64,000 nucleotides of DNA from Brevundimonas sp. Leaf363 (GTDB taxonomy: Bacteria; Pseudomonadota; Alphaproteobacteria; Caulobacterales; Caulobacteraceae), in NCBI RefSeq assembly GCF_001424025.1, contig NZ_LMPZ01000002.1, positions 1-64,000 of the forward strand. The letters are read 5' to 3'. Shown here in pieces: positions 24,983 to 33,337 of the stretch (the first letter of the stretch is position 1; each line of letters begins with the position of its first letter). A program made the position numbers and the translations under genes. The notes below the pieces were generated by a model that made no database searches, was not told the origin of the DNA, and worked only from the letters and a program-made list of their open reading frames with translations.

Positions 24983-27900
24983 GCGACTATGCGGACCTGG
25001 TCTGCGCCAGCAACTTCTCCTTCCTGCGCGGGGCGTCGCATGCGGAAGATCTGGTTCTGACCGCCATCCTGCGCGGTCACACCGGTCTGGGACTGGCCGA
25101 CCGAAACACGGTCGCGGGCGTGGTGCGGGCCTGGAGCACGCTGAAGGCCATGCGGCTGGACGGCTGCTCGCCCTTGCAGAAGGTGCGGGAGGGCGGCGGC
25201 CCCGGCGAAATCGGCTTCGTCGAGAATCCGCTGCACGCCGGCGTCGATCCCGATCTGGTGAAGGCCCGCGCCCAGTGCTTCAAGCTGGCGACCGGCGCGC
25301 GGCTGGCCTTCAACGACGGCACGCCAGACATCGTCGCCTATGCCGAGACGCGGGCGGGGTGGGGGCGGCTCACGCGGTTGCTGACCCTTGGCAATCGGCG
25401 CGCCCAGAAGGGCGATTGCCAGATCGGCCTGGGCGATCTGCTGGCCGCGCCGGAGGATCTGCTGTTGATCGTCATGCCGGGACGGCGGCTGGACGGTCTG
25501 GAGCGGCTGCTGGACCGGTTGGCCGATGCGGCGCCCGCCGCCGCCTGGCTGGGCTGCGTCATGAGCCGGGCGGGCGACGACCGCCGGCACCTGATGCGGT
25601 TGCGGGCCCTGGCCGAGCGGACGCAGACGCCGCTTTTGGCCGTCAACGACGTGCTCTACCACGACCCGGGCCAGCGAGACCTTCAGGACGTCATGACCTG
25701 CATCCGCGAGGGCGTGACCATCCACACGGCGGGCCGGCGTCTGAACGCCAACGCCGAACGCTATTTGAAGCCGGCCGAGGAAATGGCGCGCCTGTTCCGC
25801 GATGCGCCGGACGCCATCGCGGCGACGCAGGACGTGCTGGCCCGCGTCGGCTTCGACCTGTCGGAACTCAGCTACCAGTATCCTGAAGAGCCCGTCCCGC
25901 CGGGTTGGGAGGCCCAGGCCTGGCTGGAGACCCTGACCCGCCGTCATGCCGAGCAGACCTATCCCGACGGGGTGCCTGAAAAGGTCCAGCGTCTGCTGGT
26001 CAAGGAGCTGGCCTTCATCGCCAGAAAGAGGTTCGCCCATTACTTCCTGACCATCTACGACATCGTCCGCGTCGCGCGGGACATGCGCATCCTGTGCCAG
26101 GGCCGGGGGTCGGCGGCGAACTCGGCGGTCTGCTACGTGCTGGGCGTCACCTGCGTCGACCCGGCCGAAAGCGACGTGCTGTTCGAACGCTTCCTGTCCG
26201 ACGACCGGGACGAACCGCCGGACATCGACGTCGATTTCGAGCACGAGCGGCGCGAGGAGATCATCCAGCATCTTTATCAGCGCTATGGCCGCCAGCGCGC
26301 GGGCATCGCCGCGACGGTCATCCGATATCGCCCGCGCAGCGCCATCCGCGAGGTCGGCAAGGCGATGGGCCTGACCGAGGACGTCACCGCCCGGCTGGCG
26401 AGCGGGCAGTGGGGCAGCTACGGCGCCTCCATCCCCGACCGCGACATCCGCCAAGCGGGCATGTCGGTGGAGAACCCGGAAATCCGCCGCACGGTCGATC
26501 TGGCGACGCGGCTGCTGGGCTTCCCGCGCCACCTGTCACAGCACGTCGGCGGCTTCGTCCTGACGCAGGATCGGCTGGACGAAATGGTCCCGATCGGCAA
26601 CGCCGCCATGCCGGACCGTACCTTCATCGAGTGGGACAAGGACGACATCGACGCCCTGCGCCTGATGAAGGTGGATGTGCTGGCGCTCGGCATGCTGACC
26701 TGCATCCGCAAGGCCTTCGACCTGATGGCTGGGCACGAGGCCGTGGAGCACGAACTGGCCAGCATCCCGAACGACGACGCGGGCGTCTACGACATGCTGT
26801 GCAAGGGGGATTCCATCGGCGTCTTCCAGGTCGAGAGCCGGGCCCAGATCAACATGCTGCCGCGCCTGAAGCCGCGCGTCTTCTATGACCTGGTGATCGA
26901 GGTGGCGATCGTGCGCCCGGGCCCGATCCAGGGCGACATGGTCCATCCCTATCTGCGGCGCCGGAACGGTCAGGAAGTGGTGGAGTACGCCTCGCCTCAT
27001 CCCGATCATGGACCGAAGAACGAACTGGAGCTTGTGCTGAAGAAGACGCTGGGCGTGCCCCTGTTTCAGGAGCAGGCGATGAAGGTGGCCATGGTCGCCG
27101 CCAGATTCAACGACGCCGACGCCAACGGCCTGAGGAAGGCCATGGGCACCTTCCGGGGCGACGGCAATATCCACCTCTATGAAGACAAGATGGTCGGCCG
27201 CATGACCGCGCGCGGCTATCCGCCCGCCTTCGCCCAGCGCTGTTTCGACCAGATCAAGGGCTTCGGCTCCTACGGCTTTCCCGAGAGCCATGCGGCGTCA
27301 TTCGCCAAGCTGGTCTACGTTTCCTCCTGGATCAAACACCACCACCCCGCCGCCTTCTGCTGCGCCCTGCTGAACAGCCAGCCGATGGGGTTCTATGCGC
27401 CGGCGCAGCTGGTGCGGGATGCCCAGGAGCATGGGGTGGAGGTGCGGCCGGTGGATGTGAGCTTCAGCGGCTGGGACAATGCGCTGGAGGCTGCGGCCGG
27501 CTCTACGGGCGGGGTGGCGGTGCGGCTGGGGTATCGCCAGATCGACGGGTTCAAGACCGAGTGGGCGCAGAAGCTGGCGGCCTGTCCGGTGCGGCCGGGG
27601 GATGATGTCGAGAGCCTGGCGCGGCGGGCGGGCTTGCGGGCGGCGGCGATGCGCAAGCTGGCGGATGCCGACGCCTTCCGGTCGCTGGGGCTGGACCGGC
27701 GTGAGGCGCTGTGGGCGATCCGGCGGTTGCCGGACGACGACGCCCTGCCGCTGTTCGCCGCCGCCGATGCGCGCGAGCTGGGGGCGGAGGAGGATGCGCG
27801 CCTGCCGGTCATGCCGTTGGGGGAGCATGTGGCGGCGGATTATCAGACCGTGCGGCTGAGCCTGAAGGCGCACCCCATGGCCATCCTGCGGCCGGTGTTC

Positions 27901-28350
27901 GAGGCCGAACGGGTGATCAGCTGCGCGGCGACGGAGGCGAAGCGCGGCGGCTCGGTGGTGCGCACGGCGGGCGTGGTCCTGGTGCGACAGCGACCCGGCG
28001 GCGGCAAAGCCATCTTCGTCACCCTGGAGGACGAGACCGGCGTGACCAACGTCGTGATGTTCGAGAAGACCTTCGAGGCCTTCCGGGGCGTGGTCATGTC
28101 GGCCCGGCTGATGGAGGTCGAAGGGGTGGTCGAGAAGAGCCCGGAGGGCGTCACCCACCTGATGGCGCGGCGCATCTTCGATCGGACCGACGAACTGGGC
28201 CGACTGTCGGAGGATCACCAGACGACGGTGGAGCTGTCACGCGCCGATGTCGGGGCGCATCCGCAGTACTCGCGCCACACCCGTCCGCAGGCCGGCGGGC
28301 GGCATCCACGTGACGTGCGGATCCTGCCGGGATCGCGGGATTTTCACTGA
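24979..28350 (+). CDS. dnaE2: Error-prone DNA polymerase III alpha subunit DnaE2
   Basis: A 1123-residue C-family polymerase used for SOS mutagenesis. An N-terminal PHP domain (SNFSFLRGASHAEDLVLTA), the palm with catalytic acidic motif PPDIDVDFEHERR, the fingers (KGFGSYGFPESHAASFA) and a C-terminal OB fold (VRTAGVVLVRQRPGGGK) are all present. The C-terminal end, with SRHTRP and HPRDVRILPGSRDFH, is diagnostic of DnaE2 rather than replicative DnaE1. The start overlaps the imuB stop by four bases; the upstream extension of the frame is not used. Confidence 0.96.
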   Translation: MSDYADLVCASNFSFLRGASHAEDLVLTAILRGHTGLGLADRNTVAGVVRAWSTLKAMRLDGCSPLQKVREGGGPGEIGFVENPLHAGVDPDLVKARAQCFKLATGARLAFNDGTPDIVAYAETRAGWGRLTRLLTLGNRRAQKGDCQIGLGDLLAAPEDLLLIVMPGRRLDGLERLLDRLADAAPAAAWLGCVMSRAGDDRRHLMRLRALAERTQTPLLAVNDVLYHDPGQRDLQDVMTCIREGVTIHTAGRRLNANAERYLKPAEEMARLFRDAPDAIAATQDVLARVGFDLSELSYQYPEEPVPPGWEAQAWLETLTRRHAEQTYPDGVPEKVQRLLVKELAFIARKRFAHYFLTIYDIVRVARDMRILCQGRGSAANSAVCYVLGVTCVDPAESDVLFERFLSDDRDEPPDIDVDFEHERREEIIQHLYQRYGRQRAGIAATVIRYRPRSAIREVGKAMGLTEDVTARLASGQWGSYGASIPDRDIRQAGMSVENPEIRRTVDLATRLLGFPRHLSQHVGGFVLTQDRLDEMVPIGNAAMPDRTFIEWDKDDIDALRLMKVDVLALGMLTCIRKAFDLMAGHEAVEHELASIPNDDAGVYDMLCKGDSIGVFQVESRAQINMLPRLKPRVFYDLVIEVAIVRPGPIQGDMVHPYLRRRNGQEVVEYASPHPDHGPKNELELVLKKTLGVPLFQEQAMKVAMVAARFNDADANGLRKAMGTFRGDGNIHLYEDKMVGRMTARGYPPAFAQRCFDQIKGFGSYGFPESHAASFAKLVYVSSWIKHHHPAAFCCALLNSQPMGFYAPAQLVRDAQEHGVEVRPVDVSFSGWDNALEAAAGSTGGVAVRLGYRQIDGFKTEWAQKLAACPVRPGDDVESLARRAGLRAAAMRKLADADAFRSLGLDRREALWAIRRLPDDDALPLFAAADARELGAEEDARLPVMPLGEHVAADYQTVRLSLKAHPMAILRPVFEAERVISCAATEAKRGGSVVRTAGVVLVRQRPGGGKAIFVTLEDETGVTNVVMFEKTFEAFRGVVMSARLMEVEGVVEKSPEGVTHLMARRIFDRTDELGRLSEDHQTTVELSRADVGAHPQYSRHTRPQAGGRHPRDVRILPGSRDFH

Positions 28351-28478
28351 TCGGACGGGCGAAGCGGGTCGGGGCTGCGTCAACCCGGATGAACCGCAGC
28401 CCCGCCCCCGAACCCGCGGCCCTGCGGCCGACGGGGCGGATGCGGCCCTGGCCCGGCGATCCGGGCTGGGGGCGTCTG

Positions 28479-28504
28479 AAAAACCGGCCCGGCGACGGGG
28501 CCGG
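28479..28504 (-). terminator. Rho-independent terminator of gcrA
   Basis: CCGGCCC at 28484-28490 and GGGCCGG at 28498-28504 form the stem. Five A on the plus strand just before it give TTTTT after the stem on the minus strand. A second hairpin, GGGGCTGCG...CGCAGCCCC at about 28374-28406, sits after dnaE2 but lacks a T run. No gene is seen in 28351-28513. Confidence 0.75.
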
Positions 28505-28513
28505 CGTCTTCGA

Positions 28514-29044
28514 TCAGATGTAGCGACGCAGCGAGCGGGCCAGTTCGGTCGCGCCGTCCTTGCCGCCGCGGCGGACCTGGGGCTGGTAGGCGACGCGGGC
28601 GTGTTCGACGCAGTAGACGCCTTCCGAGGCGCGGCGGCCGCAGAAGCTGAACTCACGCGACGAGGGGTCGCCGATCGGCCATTTGCACATGTGGGCGCCC
28701 AGGGTCATGACCGTGGCGGTGCCGGGCAGGTCGACGATCGGCGGCGCGGGCGGCGTCGGCGGAACGGGGCCGTTCGGACGCATGGCAACGGCTTCGATGC
28801 GGCGCGGGGCCGACGGCTGGGCCATCACCGGCTGGGCCGGGCGCGGACGGGCCGTGCGGAAGGTGGCGCGCGCCGGTTGAGAGGGCGCCGCACGGCCGCT
28901 GAGGCCCAGACGGTGCACCTTGCCGATCACGGCGTTGCGGGTCACGCCGCCGCCCAGGGCCTTGGCGATCTGGCTGGCCGATTGGCCCTCAAGCCACAGC
29001 TTCCTCAGCGCGCCGACGCGATCATCAGTCCAGCCTGCGGTCAT
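28514..29044 (-). CDS. gcrA: GcrA cell-cycle transcription factor
   Basis: 176 residues. The N-terminal helix-turn-helix (WTDDRVGALRKLWLEGQSAS, GVTRNAVIGKVHRLGLSGR) binds methylated GANTC promoters together with sigma-70. A Pro-rich linker follows, then a C-terminal domain with a Cys/His set (HMCKWPIGDP, FCGRRA, YCVEHA) typical of the family. GcrA controls cell-cycle genes in Caulobacterales. Its own upstream region has three GANTC sites. It is monocistronic, with a terminator 10 bases after the stop. Confidence 0.95.
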   Translation of the reverse strand: MTAGWTDDRVGALRKLWLEGQSASQIAKALGGGVTRNAVIGKVHRLGLSGRAAPSQPARATFRTARPRPAQPVMAQPSAPRRIEAVAMRPNGPVPPTPPAPPIVDLPGTATVMTLGAHMCKWPIGDPSSREFSFCGRRASEGVYCVEHARVAYQPQVRRGGKDGATELARSLRRYI

Positions 29045-29060
29045 CCCACCCTCCGATATC

Positions 29061-29171
29061 GATTCAATATCTTGGGTCGTCGAAATCTCGACCCACCACT
29101 AATCGTAAACGACCCCTTAACAGACGCAACATCTGGGAATCACCCTGTCCACAGAAACAAGATGTTGAATC
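29061..29171. promoter_or_regulatory. gcrA upstream region: three GANTC (CcrM) sites and weak DnaA-box matches
   Basis: GATTC at 29061-29065, GAATC at 29137-29141 and GAATC at 29167-29171. Two 7-of-9 matches to the DnaA box (CTGTCCACA at 29145-29153 and TCGTCCACA near 29170) lie between gcrA and the divergent ABC permease. Caulobacter gcrA is known to respond to DnaA and to methylation state; the sites here fit this but are untested. Confidence 0.55.
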
Positions 29172-29220
29172 GTCCACAGGCAGGCTTGCGATAAGGCCCG
29201 CGCCGCCGCATCTGCGGCCC

Positions 29221-30042
29221 ATGACCCTGCTGACTGACCCGACGCCCCATGCCCTGCCGCAACCGCGGCGCTACGACGGGATCAACTGGGTTGGACTGAA
29301 GACCCTGTATTTGCGGGAGGTTCGCCGCTTCTGGAAGGTCGGGGCCCAGACGGTCGCCGCGCCTGTGGTGACGACCCTGCTCTATATGCTGGTCTTCGTG
29401 GTGGCGCTGAAGGGGTCGCGCCCGCCGCTGCACGGCACCCCCTTCGCCGAATTCGTGGCGCCGGGTCTGATCATGATGGCGATCATGAACAACGCCTTCG
29501 CCAACGCCTCGTCCAGCCTGATCCAGGCCAAGATCATGGGCACCTCGACCGACTTCCTGACCCCGCCGCTCAGCCCGCTGGAGCTGACCATCGGCTTCTC
29601 GTTGGGCGCCGCCACGCGCGGGCTGGTGGTCGGGACCGTCACGGCGATCTGCGTCCTGCCCTTCGCGCGGCTGGGCGTCGCCAACCTGTTCGCCATCGTC
29701 TGGTTCGGCCTGACCGCATCGCTGGTGATGGGGATGGCGGGCGTGCTGGCCGGCCTGTGGTCCGAGAAGTTCGACCACCTTTCGGCGGTCCAGAACTTCG
29801 TGGTCATGCCGATGACCTTCCTGTCGGGCGCCTTCTACCTGGTCGACCGACTGCCGGAGCCGTTTGCGACCATCAGCCACTTCAACCCGTTCTTCTACCT
29901 GATCGACGGCTTCCGCTCGGGCTTCATCGGCCATTCGGAGAGCCAGATCTGGATCGGCATGGCGATGACCGGAGTGCTGGTCCTGACCCTGGCCGTCGCG
30001 TGCTGGCTGGTGTTCCGCTCGGGCTGGCGGCTGAAGAGCTGA
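29221..30042 (+). CDS. ABC-2-type transporter permease (NodJ/YadH-like)
   Basis: 273 residues with six membrane spans and the ABC-2 signature in the fifth (LSAVQNFVVMPMTFLSGAFY, then ISHFNPFFYLIDGFRSGFIG). This is the inner-membrane part of an exporter. No ATP-binding subunit gene is next to it, so its partner must be encoded elsewhere; in relatives the ATPase is often adjacent. It is divergent from gcrA. It starts at ATG 29221; the first 25 residues are polar and cytoplasmic. Confidence 0.9.
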   Translation: MTLLTDPTPHALPQPRRYDGINWVGLKTLYLREVRRFWKVGAQTVAAPVVTTLLYMLVFVVALKGSRPPLHGTPFAEFVAPGLIMMAIMNNAFANASSSLIQAKIMGTSTDFLTPPLSPLELTIGFSLGAATRGLVVGTVTAICVLPFARLGVANLFAIVWFGLTASLVMGMAGVLAGLWSEKFDHLSAVQNFVVMPMTFLSGAFYLVDRLPEPFATISHFNPFFYLIDGFRSGFIGHSESQIWIGMAMTGVLVLTLAVACWLVFRSGWRLKS

Positions 30043-30080
30043 CCGCCTAGGCTGGCTCTCGCTTTCGAGGGGAGCCATCC

Positions 30081-30974
30081 ATGCGCCTGTTCCACATCGC
30101 CGCCGCGCTCGCGCCGCTGCTGATCGCCGCCCAGCCCGTGATGGCCCAGGATCTGGATCTGCGCGCCCAGGTCGCCGCCCTGATCCAGCCGACCAACGCG
30201 GCCCGCACCGAGGCGGTCGTCGCCCAGTTGCGCGCCGCCGGTTTCGAGCCCGCGATCGAGACCTTCGCCGGCGGTGGCGAGGGTTCGCCGATGGAGGGCC
30301 GCAACATCGTCGCCGCCTTCGGTCCCGAGACCGGCCCCGAAATCCTGCTGGTCGCCCACTATGACGCCGTCGTGCTGCAGGACGGGACGCTGTCGCAGGG
30401 CGTGGTCGACAACGGCGGCTCGGTCGTCGCCATGATCGAGGCGGCCAAGCGGCTGAAGGACCGGCCGTTGCGGCGCCGCGTCCGCATCCTCTTCACCGAC
30501 CAGGAAGAGCTGGGGCTGGTCGGCGCGAAGGCCTGGCTGGCGGCCCACGGCAAGGAAGGCCTGGCGGCCGTCATCAACTCCGATGTCGCGGCTTACGGCG
30601 ACACCATGATGTACGGGCTGAACAACGGGGCGCAGTCGGCCGGCGTGGTGCGCTCGCTGCGCATGACGTGCGCGGCGCAGGCCCTGCAATGCGTCGGCTA
30701 CCCGATGTATCCGCCCAGCGACGACCGCGTGTTCTCGGCGGCCGGCGTTCCGACCGTCTCGGTCGGCTTCCAGGATGAGATCGGCGCGCACCAGATGTGG
30801 CTGCTGGTCAACACGCCGGACCACGGCGGCTTTACGCCGGAGACCATGCCCAAGGTCTTCCGAGTCATCCATTCGCCCGCCGATCGGATCGAGGAAGCCG
30901 CCCCGGCCGCGCTCGCTCGCATGGCCGATGTCTATGCCGCCCTGGTCGAACAGGTCGACCGCGACCTGCCCTAG
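30081..30974 (+). CDS. Secreted M28-family zinc peptidase
   Basis: 297 residues. Signal peptide MRLFHIAAALAPLLIAAQPVMA. The M28 metal ligands are visible in order: VAHYDAVV (His, Asp), VDNGGSVVAMIEAA (bridging Asp), FTDQEELGLVGA (Glu-Glu), NSDVAAYGD and, near the end, FRVIHSPADR (His). It is probably a periplasmic aminopeptidase. It starts 38 bases after the ABC permease. Its TAG is part of a CTAG that also ends the converging gene at 30971. Confidence 0.92.
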   Translation: MRLFHIAAALAPLLIAAQPVMAQDLDLRAQVAALIQPTNAARTEAVVAQLRAAGFEPAIETFAGGGEGSPMEGRNIVAAFGPETGPEILLVAHYDAVVLQDGTLSQGVVDNGGSVVAMIEAAKRLKDRPLRRRVRILFTDQEELGLVGAKAWLAAHGKEGLAAVINSDVAAYGDTMMYGLNNGAQSAGVVRSLRMTCAAQALQCVGYPMYPPSDDRVFSAAGVPTVSVGFQDEIGAHQMWLLVNTPDHGGFTPETMPKVFRVIHSPADRIEEAAPAALARMADVYAALVEQVDRDLP

Positions 30975-31657
30975 TTCGTCGCCGGTTCGCTCCAGCGGGC
31001 CAGTTCGGCCAGATAGGTCGGATCCTCGAACTTGCGCGGGCCCTTGGCGGTCCAGACCGCGCTGTCGGGGCTGAAGGTCCAGTCCATCCAGCCGGGATCC
31101 TGTCCGAAGTCGTGGATCGCGACGCGCCCGGCCAGAGCGTCCACCGTCTGCGCCAGCGCCAGTTGATCGACGTACCAGTCCCAAGTCGTCGCCGCGCCCA
31201 GCCGCCGGGCCAGGGCGTCGAAGAAGATCTCTCCGCCGGGGCCCATCAGCGCCAGGCCCGCCATCACCCGGCTGTGCTCGACCGCCTCGGGCGCGCGCCC
31301 GGTCGTGTCGCGCAGAAACAGGCCCACCGGAACGTGTGGCGGGTCCAGCCGTCGCCGCACGATGGAGTCGGCGTCCAGGATCACCAGTCGGTCGTGGGGC
31401 TGGGGCTGGGACCGATAGACCAGCGGCGCGCGCATGAAGCGGCAGGCGGCGTACCAGGCGCGGTTCACCGGCGCGCCGGCTTCCTCCGAATAGGTTACGG
31501 CCGGGTGGTCGACCCGGTGCGTGTCCGGCGCCGGATTGATCAGGTGCAGATGAACGCGATTGCCGGACGTGATCGCCGAAAGAATGAAGGCGCGTCCGAA
31601 CTGGTCGTGGAAGGCCCCGTCACACGCCGCGAACAGCAGGACGCCGGAGCGGGCCAC
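30971..31657 (-). CDS. Unknown protein with GT-A-like DxD motif
   Basis: 228 residues, GTG start. The N-terminal strand-helix pattern (VLLFAACDGAFHDQFGRAFI) and the segment DRLVILDADSIVRRRLD resemble a nucleotide-sugar-binding glycosyltransferase of the GT-A fold, with DAD as the metal motif. The C-terminal half has DFGQDPGWMDWTFS. No exact family is recognised. It is the last of five co-oriented genes, starting three bases after the previous stop. Its stop shares a CTAG with the M28 peptidase. Confidence 0.6.
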   Translation of the reverse strand: MARSGVLLFAACDGAFHDQFGRAFILSAITSGNRVHLHLINPAPDTHRVDHPAVTYSEEAGAPVNRAWYAACRFMRAPLVYRSQPQPHDRLVILDADSIVRRRLDPPHVPVGLFLRDTTGRAPEAVEHSRVMAGLALMGPGGEIFFDALARRLGAATTWDWYVDQLALAQTVDALAGRVAIHDFGQDPGWMDWTFSPDSAVWTAKGPRKFEDPTYLAELARWSEPATN

Positions 31658-31660
31658 GGC

Positions 31661-31960
31661 CTAGCGCTCGATCAGCGACAGGCCGTCGGTTGCGACCCGC
31701 GTCGGCGAGCGGGCGATCCAGAAGCGCAGGGCGGCCAGGGCCTTGCTCTCTGACCGGTCGGTGCGGCCGCCGGAATCCATGTTGTAGAGCACCACGTCGC
31801 ACATGGCGGCGGCGTGCTGGGGATCGACCACGGTGGTGCGCAGGATCACCTGTTCGCACCCCTCCATGAGCTCGGCTTGGTCGTCGTCGAGGTCGGGCTT
31901 GAAGGCCAGACTACGCCATGTCTCGATGGCCTCCTGGATCTGGGCGGGTGTCTTGAACAA
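31661..31960 (-). CDS. Hypothetical protein, 99 aa
   Basis: A soluble, acidic-then-basic protein: FKTPAQIQEAIETWRSLAFK, LDDDQAELMEGCEQVILRTT, ending ATDGLSLIER. The start is most likely TTG at 31960, because AGGAG lies about nine bases upstream, although the frame is open further. It then overlaps the membrane-protein gene before it by 50 bases in another frame. No family is recognised; it belongs to the five-gene run 30971-33263. Confidence 0.55.
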   Translation of the reverse strand: MFKTPAQIQEAIETWRSLAFKPDLDDDQAELMEGCEQVILRTTVVDPQHAAAMCDVVLYNMDSGGRTDRSESKALAALRFWIARSPTRVATDGLSLIER

Positions 31961-32375
31961 GGCGCATCTCCTGCGCGAGGCGCCGGGAAAGCCAGGCTTC
32001 CAGGGCGCCGATGAAAAGAAAGGCCGTGAAGGCCAGCCACAGGGCGCGCCTGAGGCCGACCCCCGACCAGGTGTGGATGCCCGGCGTGATCCAGGGCCAT
32101 GCATGGCTGACGACGGTCAGCAGCTGCGACGCCGCCGCGAAGATCAGCCACCAGCGCTCGCCACGCTCGGCCAGGGCCCAGAGGATCAGGAACAGCGCGG
32201 TGTTGGTCAGGGCCACGCCGGCCCGCCAGCCTCCGATCTGGAGGGGCGAGGCCAGCGTCTCGACCAGAACCGAGGCCACGATCGCCGCAACGGCCCACCG
32301 GTCGACCGGCCGACCGATCGCCGCCAGGACGATCAGTGGGACGGCGCCGAGACCGTAAACGACGAGATACTCCAT
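31911..32375 (-). CDS. Polytopic membrane protein of unknown function
   Basis: 154 residues from ATG 32375. Four to five hydrophobic segments: EYLVVYGLGAVPLIVLAAIG, WAVAAIVASVLVETLA, GVALTNTALFLILWALA, LIFAAASQLLTVVSHAW and LWLAFTAFLFIGALEAWL. The tail is polar. It lies 13 bases after the preceding gene and overlaps the next. No known transporter signature is seen. Confidence 0.65.
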   Translation of the reverse strand: MEYLVVYGLGAVPLIVLAAIGRPVDRWAVAAIVASVLVETLASPLQIGGWRAGVALTNTALFLILWALAERGERWWLIFAAASQLLTVVSHAWPWITPGIHTWSGVGLRRALWLAFTAFLFIGALEAWLSRRLAQEMRLVQDTRPDPGGHRDMA

Positions 32376-32388
32376 GGCTCCGTGGGGC

Positions 32389-32760
32389 TTAGCCGATGAC
32401 GCGGGGTTTTTCCGGCACGTTCTCGCCGGGCTTTTCATAGCCGCACGACGGGGCTTCGATCCCGATGCGGCCCGCCATCCGCTCCATGCGCGCATGCATG
32501 CCGACCACCTGGCCGCGCAGGGCGACCGCGGTGGGGATGACCTGCGCCAGATCCTCCAGCACTCCCTGGCCCAGGCCGGCGGCGATGCGGGCGTCCAGTC
32601 GGCCGCCGGTCAGGGTCTGGCCGATGGAGCTGGCGCGGATGATGGCCTCGTCGATGAGGCGTTCAAGCTGGTTGACGTCTTCGGCCAGGACGGCGCCGAC
32701 GGCGGCCAGACGCGACTGGGCGCCGGCGCTGTATTCGAGGGGATGCAGGGATTTGGACAA
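32389..32760 (-). CDS. Hypothetical helical protein, ~123 aa
   Basis: An all-helical soluble protein (SRLAAVGAVLAEDVNQLERL, DEAIIRASSIGQTLTGGRLD, VVGMHARMERMAGRIG). Two starts compete. TTG at 32760 has GGAGG nine bases upstream. GTG at 32793 would overlap the stop of the LuxR-type gene as GTGA and add 11 residues. The strong ribosome site favours TTG. The function is unknown; it sits directly after the membrane-anchored regulator gene. Confidence 0.55.
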   Translation of the reverse strand: MSKSLHPLEYSAGAQSRLAAVGAVLAEDVNQLERLIDEAIIRASSIGQTLTGGRLDARIAAGLGQGVLEDLAQVIPTAVALRGQVVGMHARMERMAGRIGIEAPSCGYEKPGENVPEKPRVIG

Positions 32761-32789
32761 GGGCAGGAACCTCCAATGGCGAGACACGC

Positions 32790-33263
32790 TCACCGGTAGG
32801 CCGCCTCCATCAGGTACAGCCCCGCCCCGAGCACCACCAGGATCACCGCCAGCAGCAGCGCGCTTAGCAGGATCAGGGTTAGTTTCGGCCCCCGCCAGGC
32901 GGCGGGGGTGCGCCAGCGTCCCATGCTGGCGTAGAGCCCGAGAAGGCCTCCGCCGGTCCGCCGGTAGCTGTCCCCGGCGAACGAACGGCCGTCGGTGACC
33001 GCTCCGATCTGCGGGGCGGCGCCGGGGTGGGGAATGGGTAATGGTTGACCTGAGTAGTCGCTACTCATGTTCGGCTGGTACTCGACGCCCAGCACGCGCG
33101 CGGCGGCGCGGCGGTCCGAAACGCCCAGCTTGCGATAGGCGGCGGCCAGATGGTTGGCGACGGTTCGCGGCGACAGGTTCAGCTCAACCGCGATCTCCTT
33201 GTCCTGAAGTCCGCGCGCGGCCATCCGCAGGCAAGCCTCTTGCGCGGGCGTCAGTTTCTCCAT
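32790..33263 (-). CDS. LuxR/FixJ-type HTH protein with C-terminal membrane anchor
   Basis: 157 residues. A LuxR-family helix-turn-helix at the very N-terminus (LTPAQEACLRMAARGLQDKE, IAVELNLSPRTVANHLAAAY, RKLGVSDRRAAARVLG) is followed by a flexible Gly/Pro linker and one membrane span near the end (LTLILLSALLLAVILVVLGA). No receiver or ligand-binding domain is present. A DNA-binding domain tethered to the membrane by its C-terminus is unusual. It heads a five-gene run that it may regulate. Confidence 0.82.
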   Translation of the reverse strand: MEKLTPAQEACLRMAARGLQDKEIAVELNLSPRTVANHLAAAYRKLGVSDRRAAARVLGVEYQPNMSSDYSGQPLPIPHPGAAPQIGAVTDGRSFAGDSYRRTGGGLLGLYASMGRWRTPAAWRGPKLTLILLSALLLAVILVVLGAGLYLMEAAYR

Positions 33264-33337
33264 CCGCTTGCAACCCCTCCCTGAACGCAACCGTACGCTT
33301 GGTTAACTCAGGTAAGGTTCAGCACGAAGAGGGAAAA

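Noticed and set aside
24877..26532. 551-aa minus-strand frame opposite dnaE2
   Set aside because: Antisense to the conserved PHP and palm domains; composition is typical of a shadow frame.
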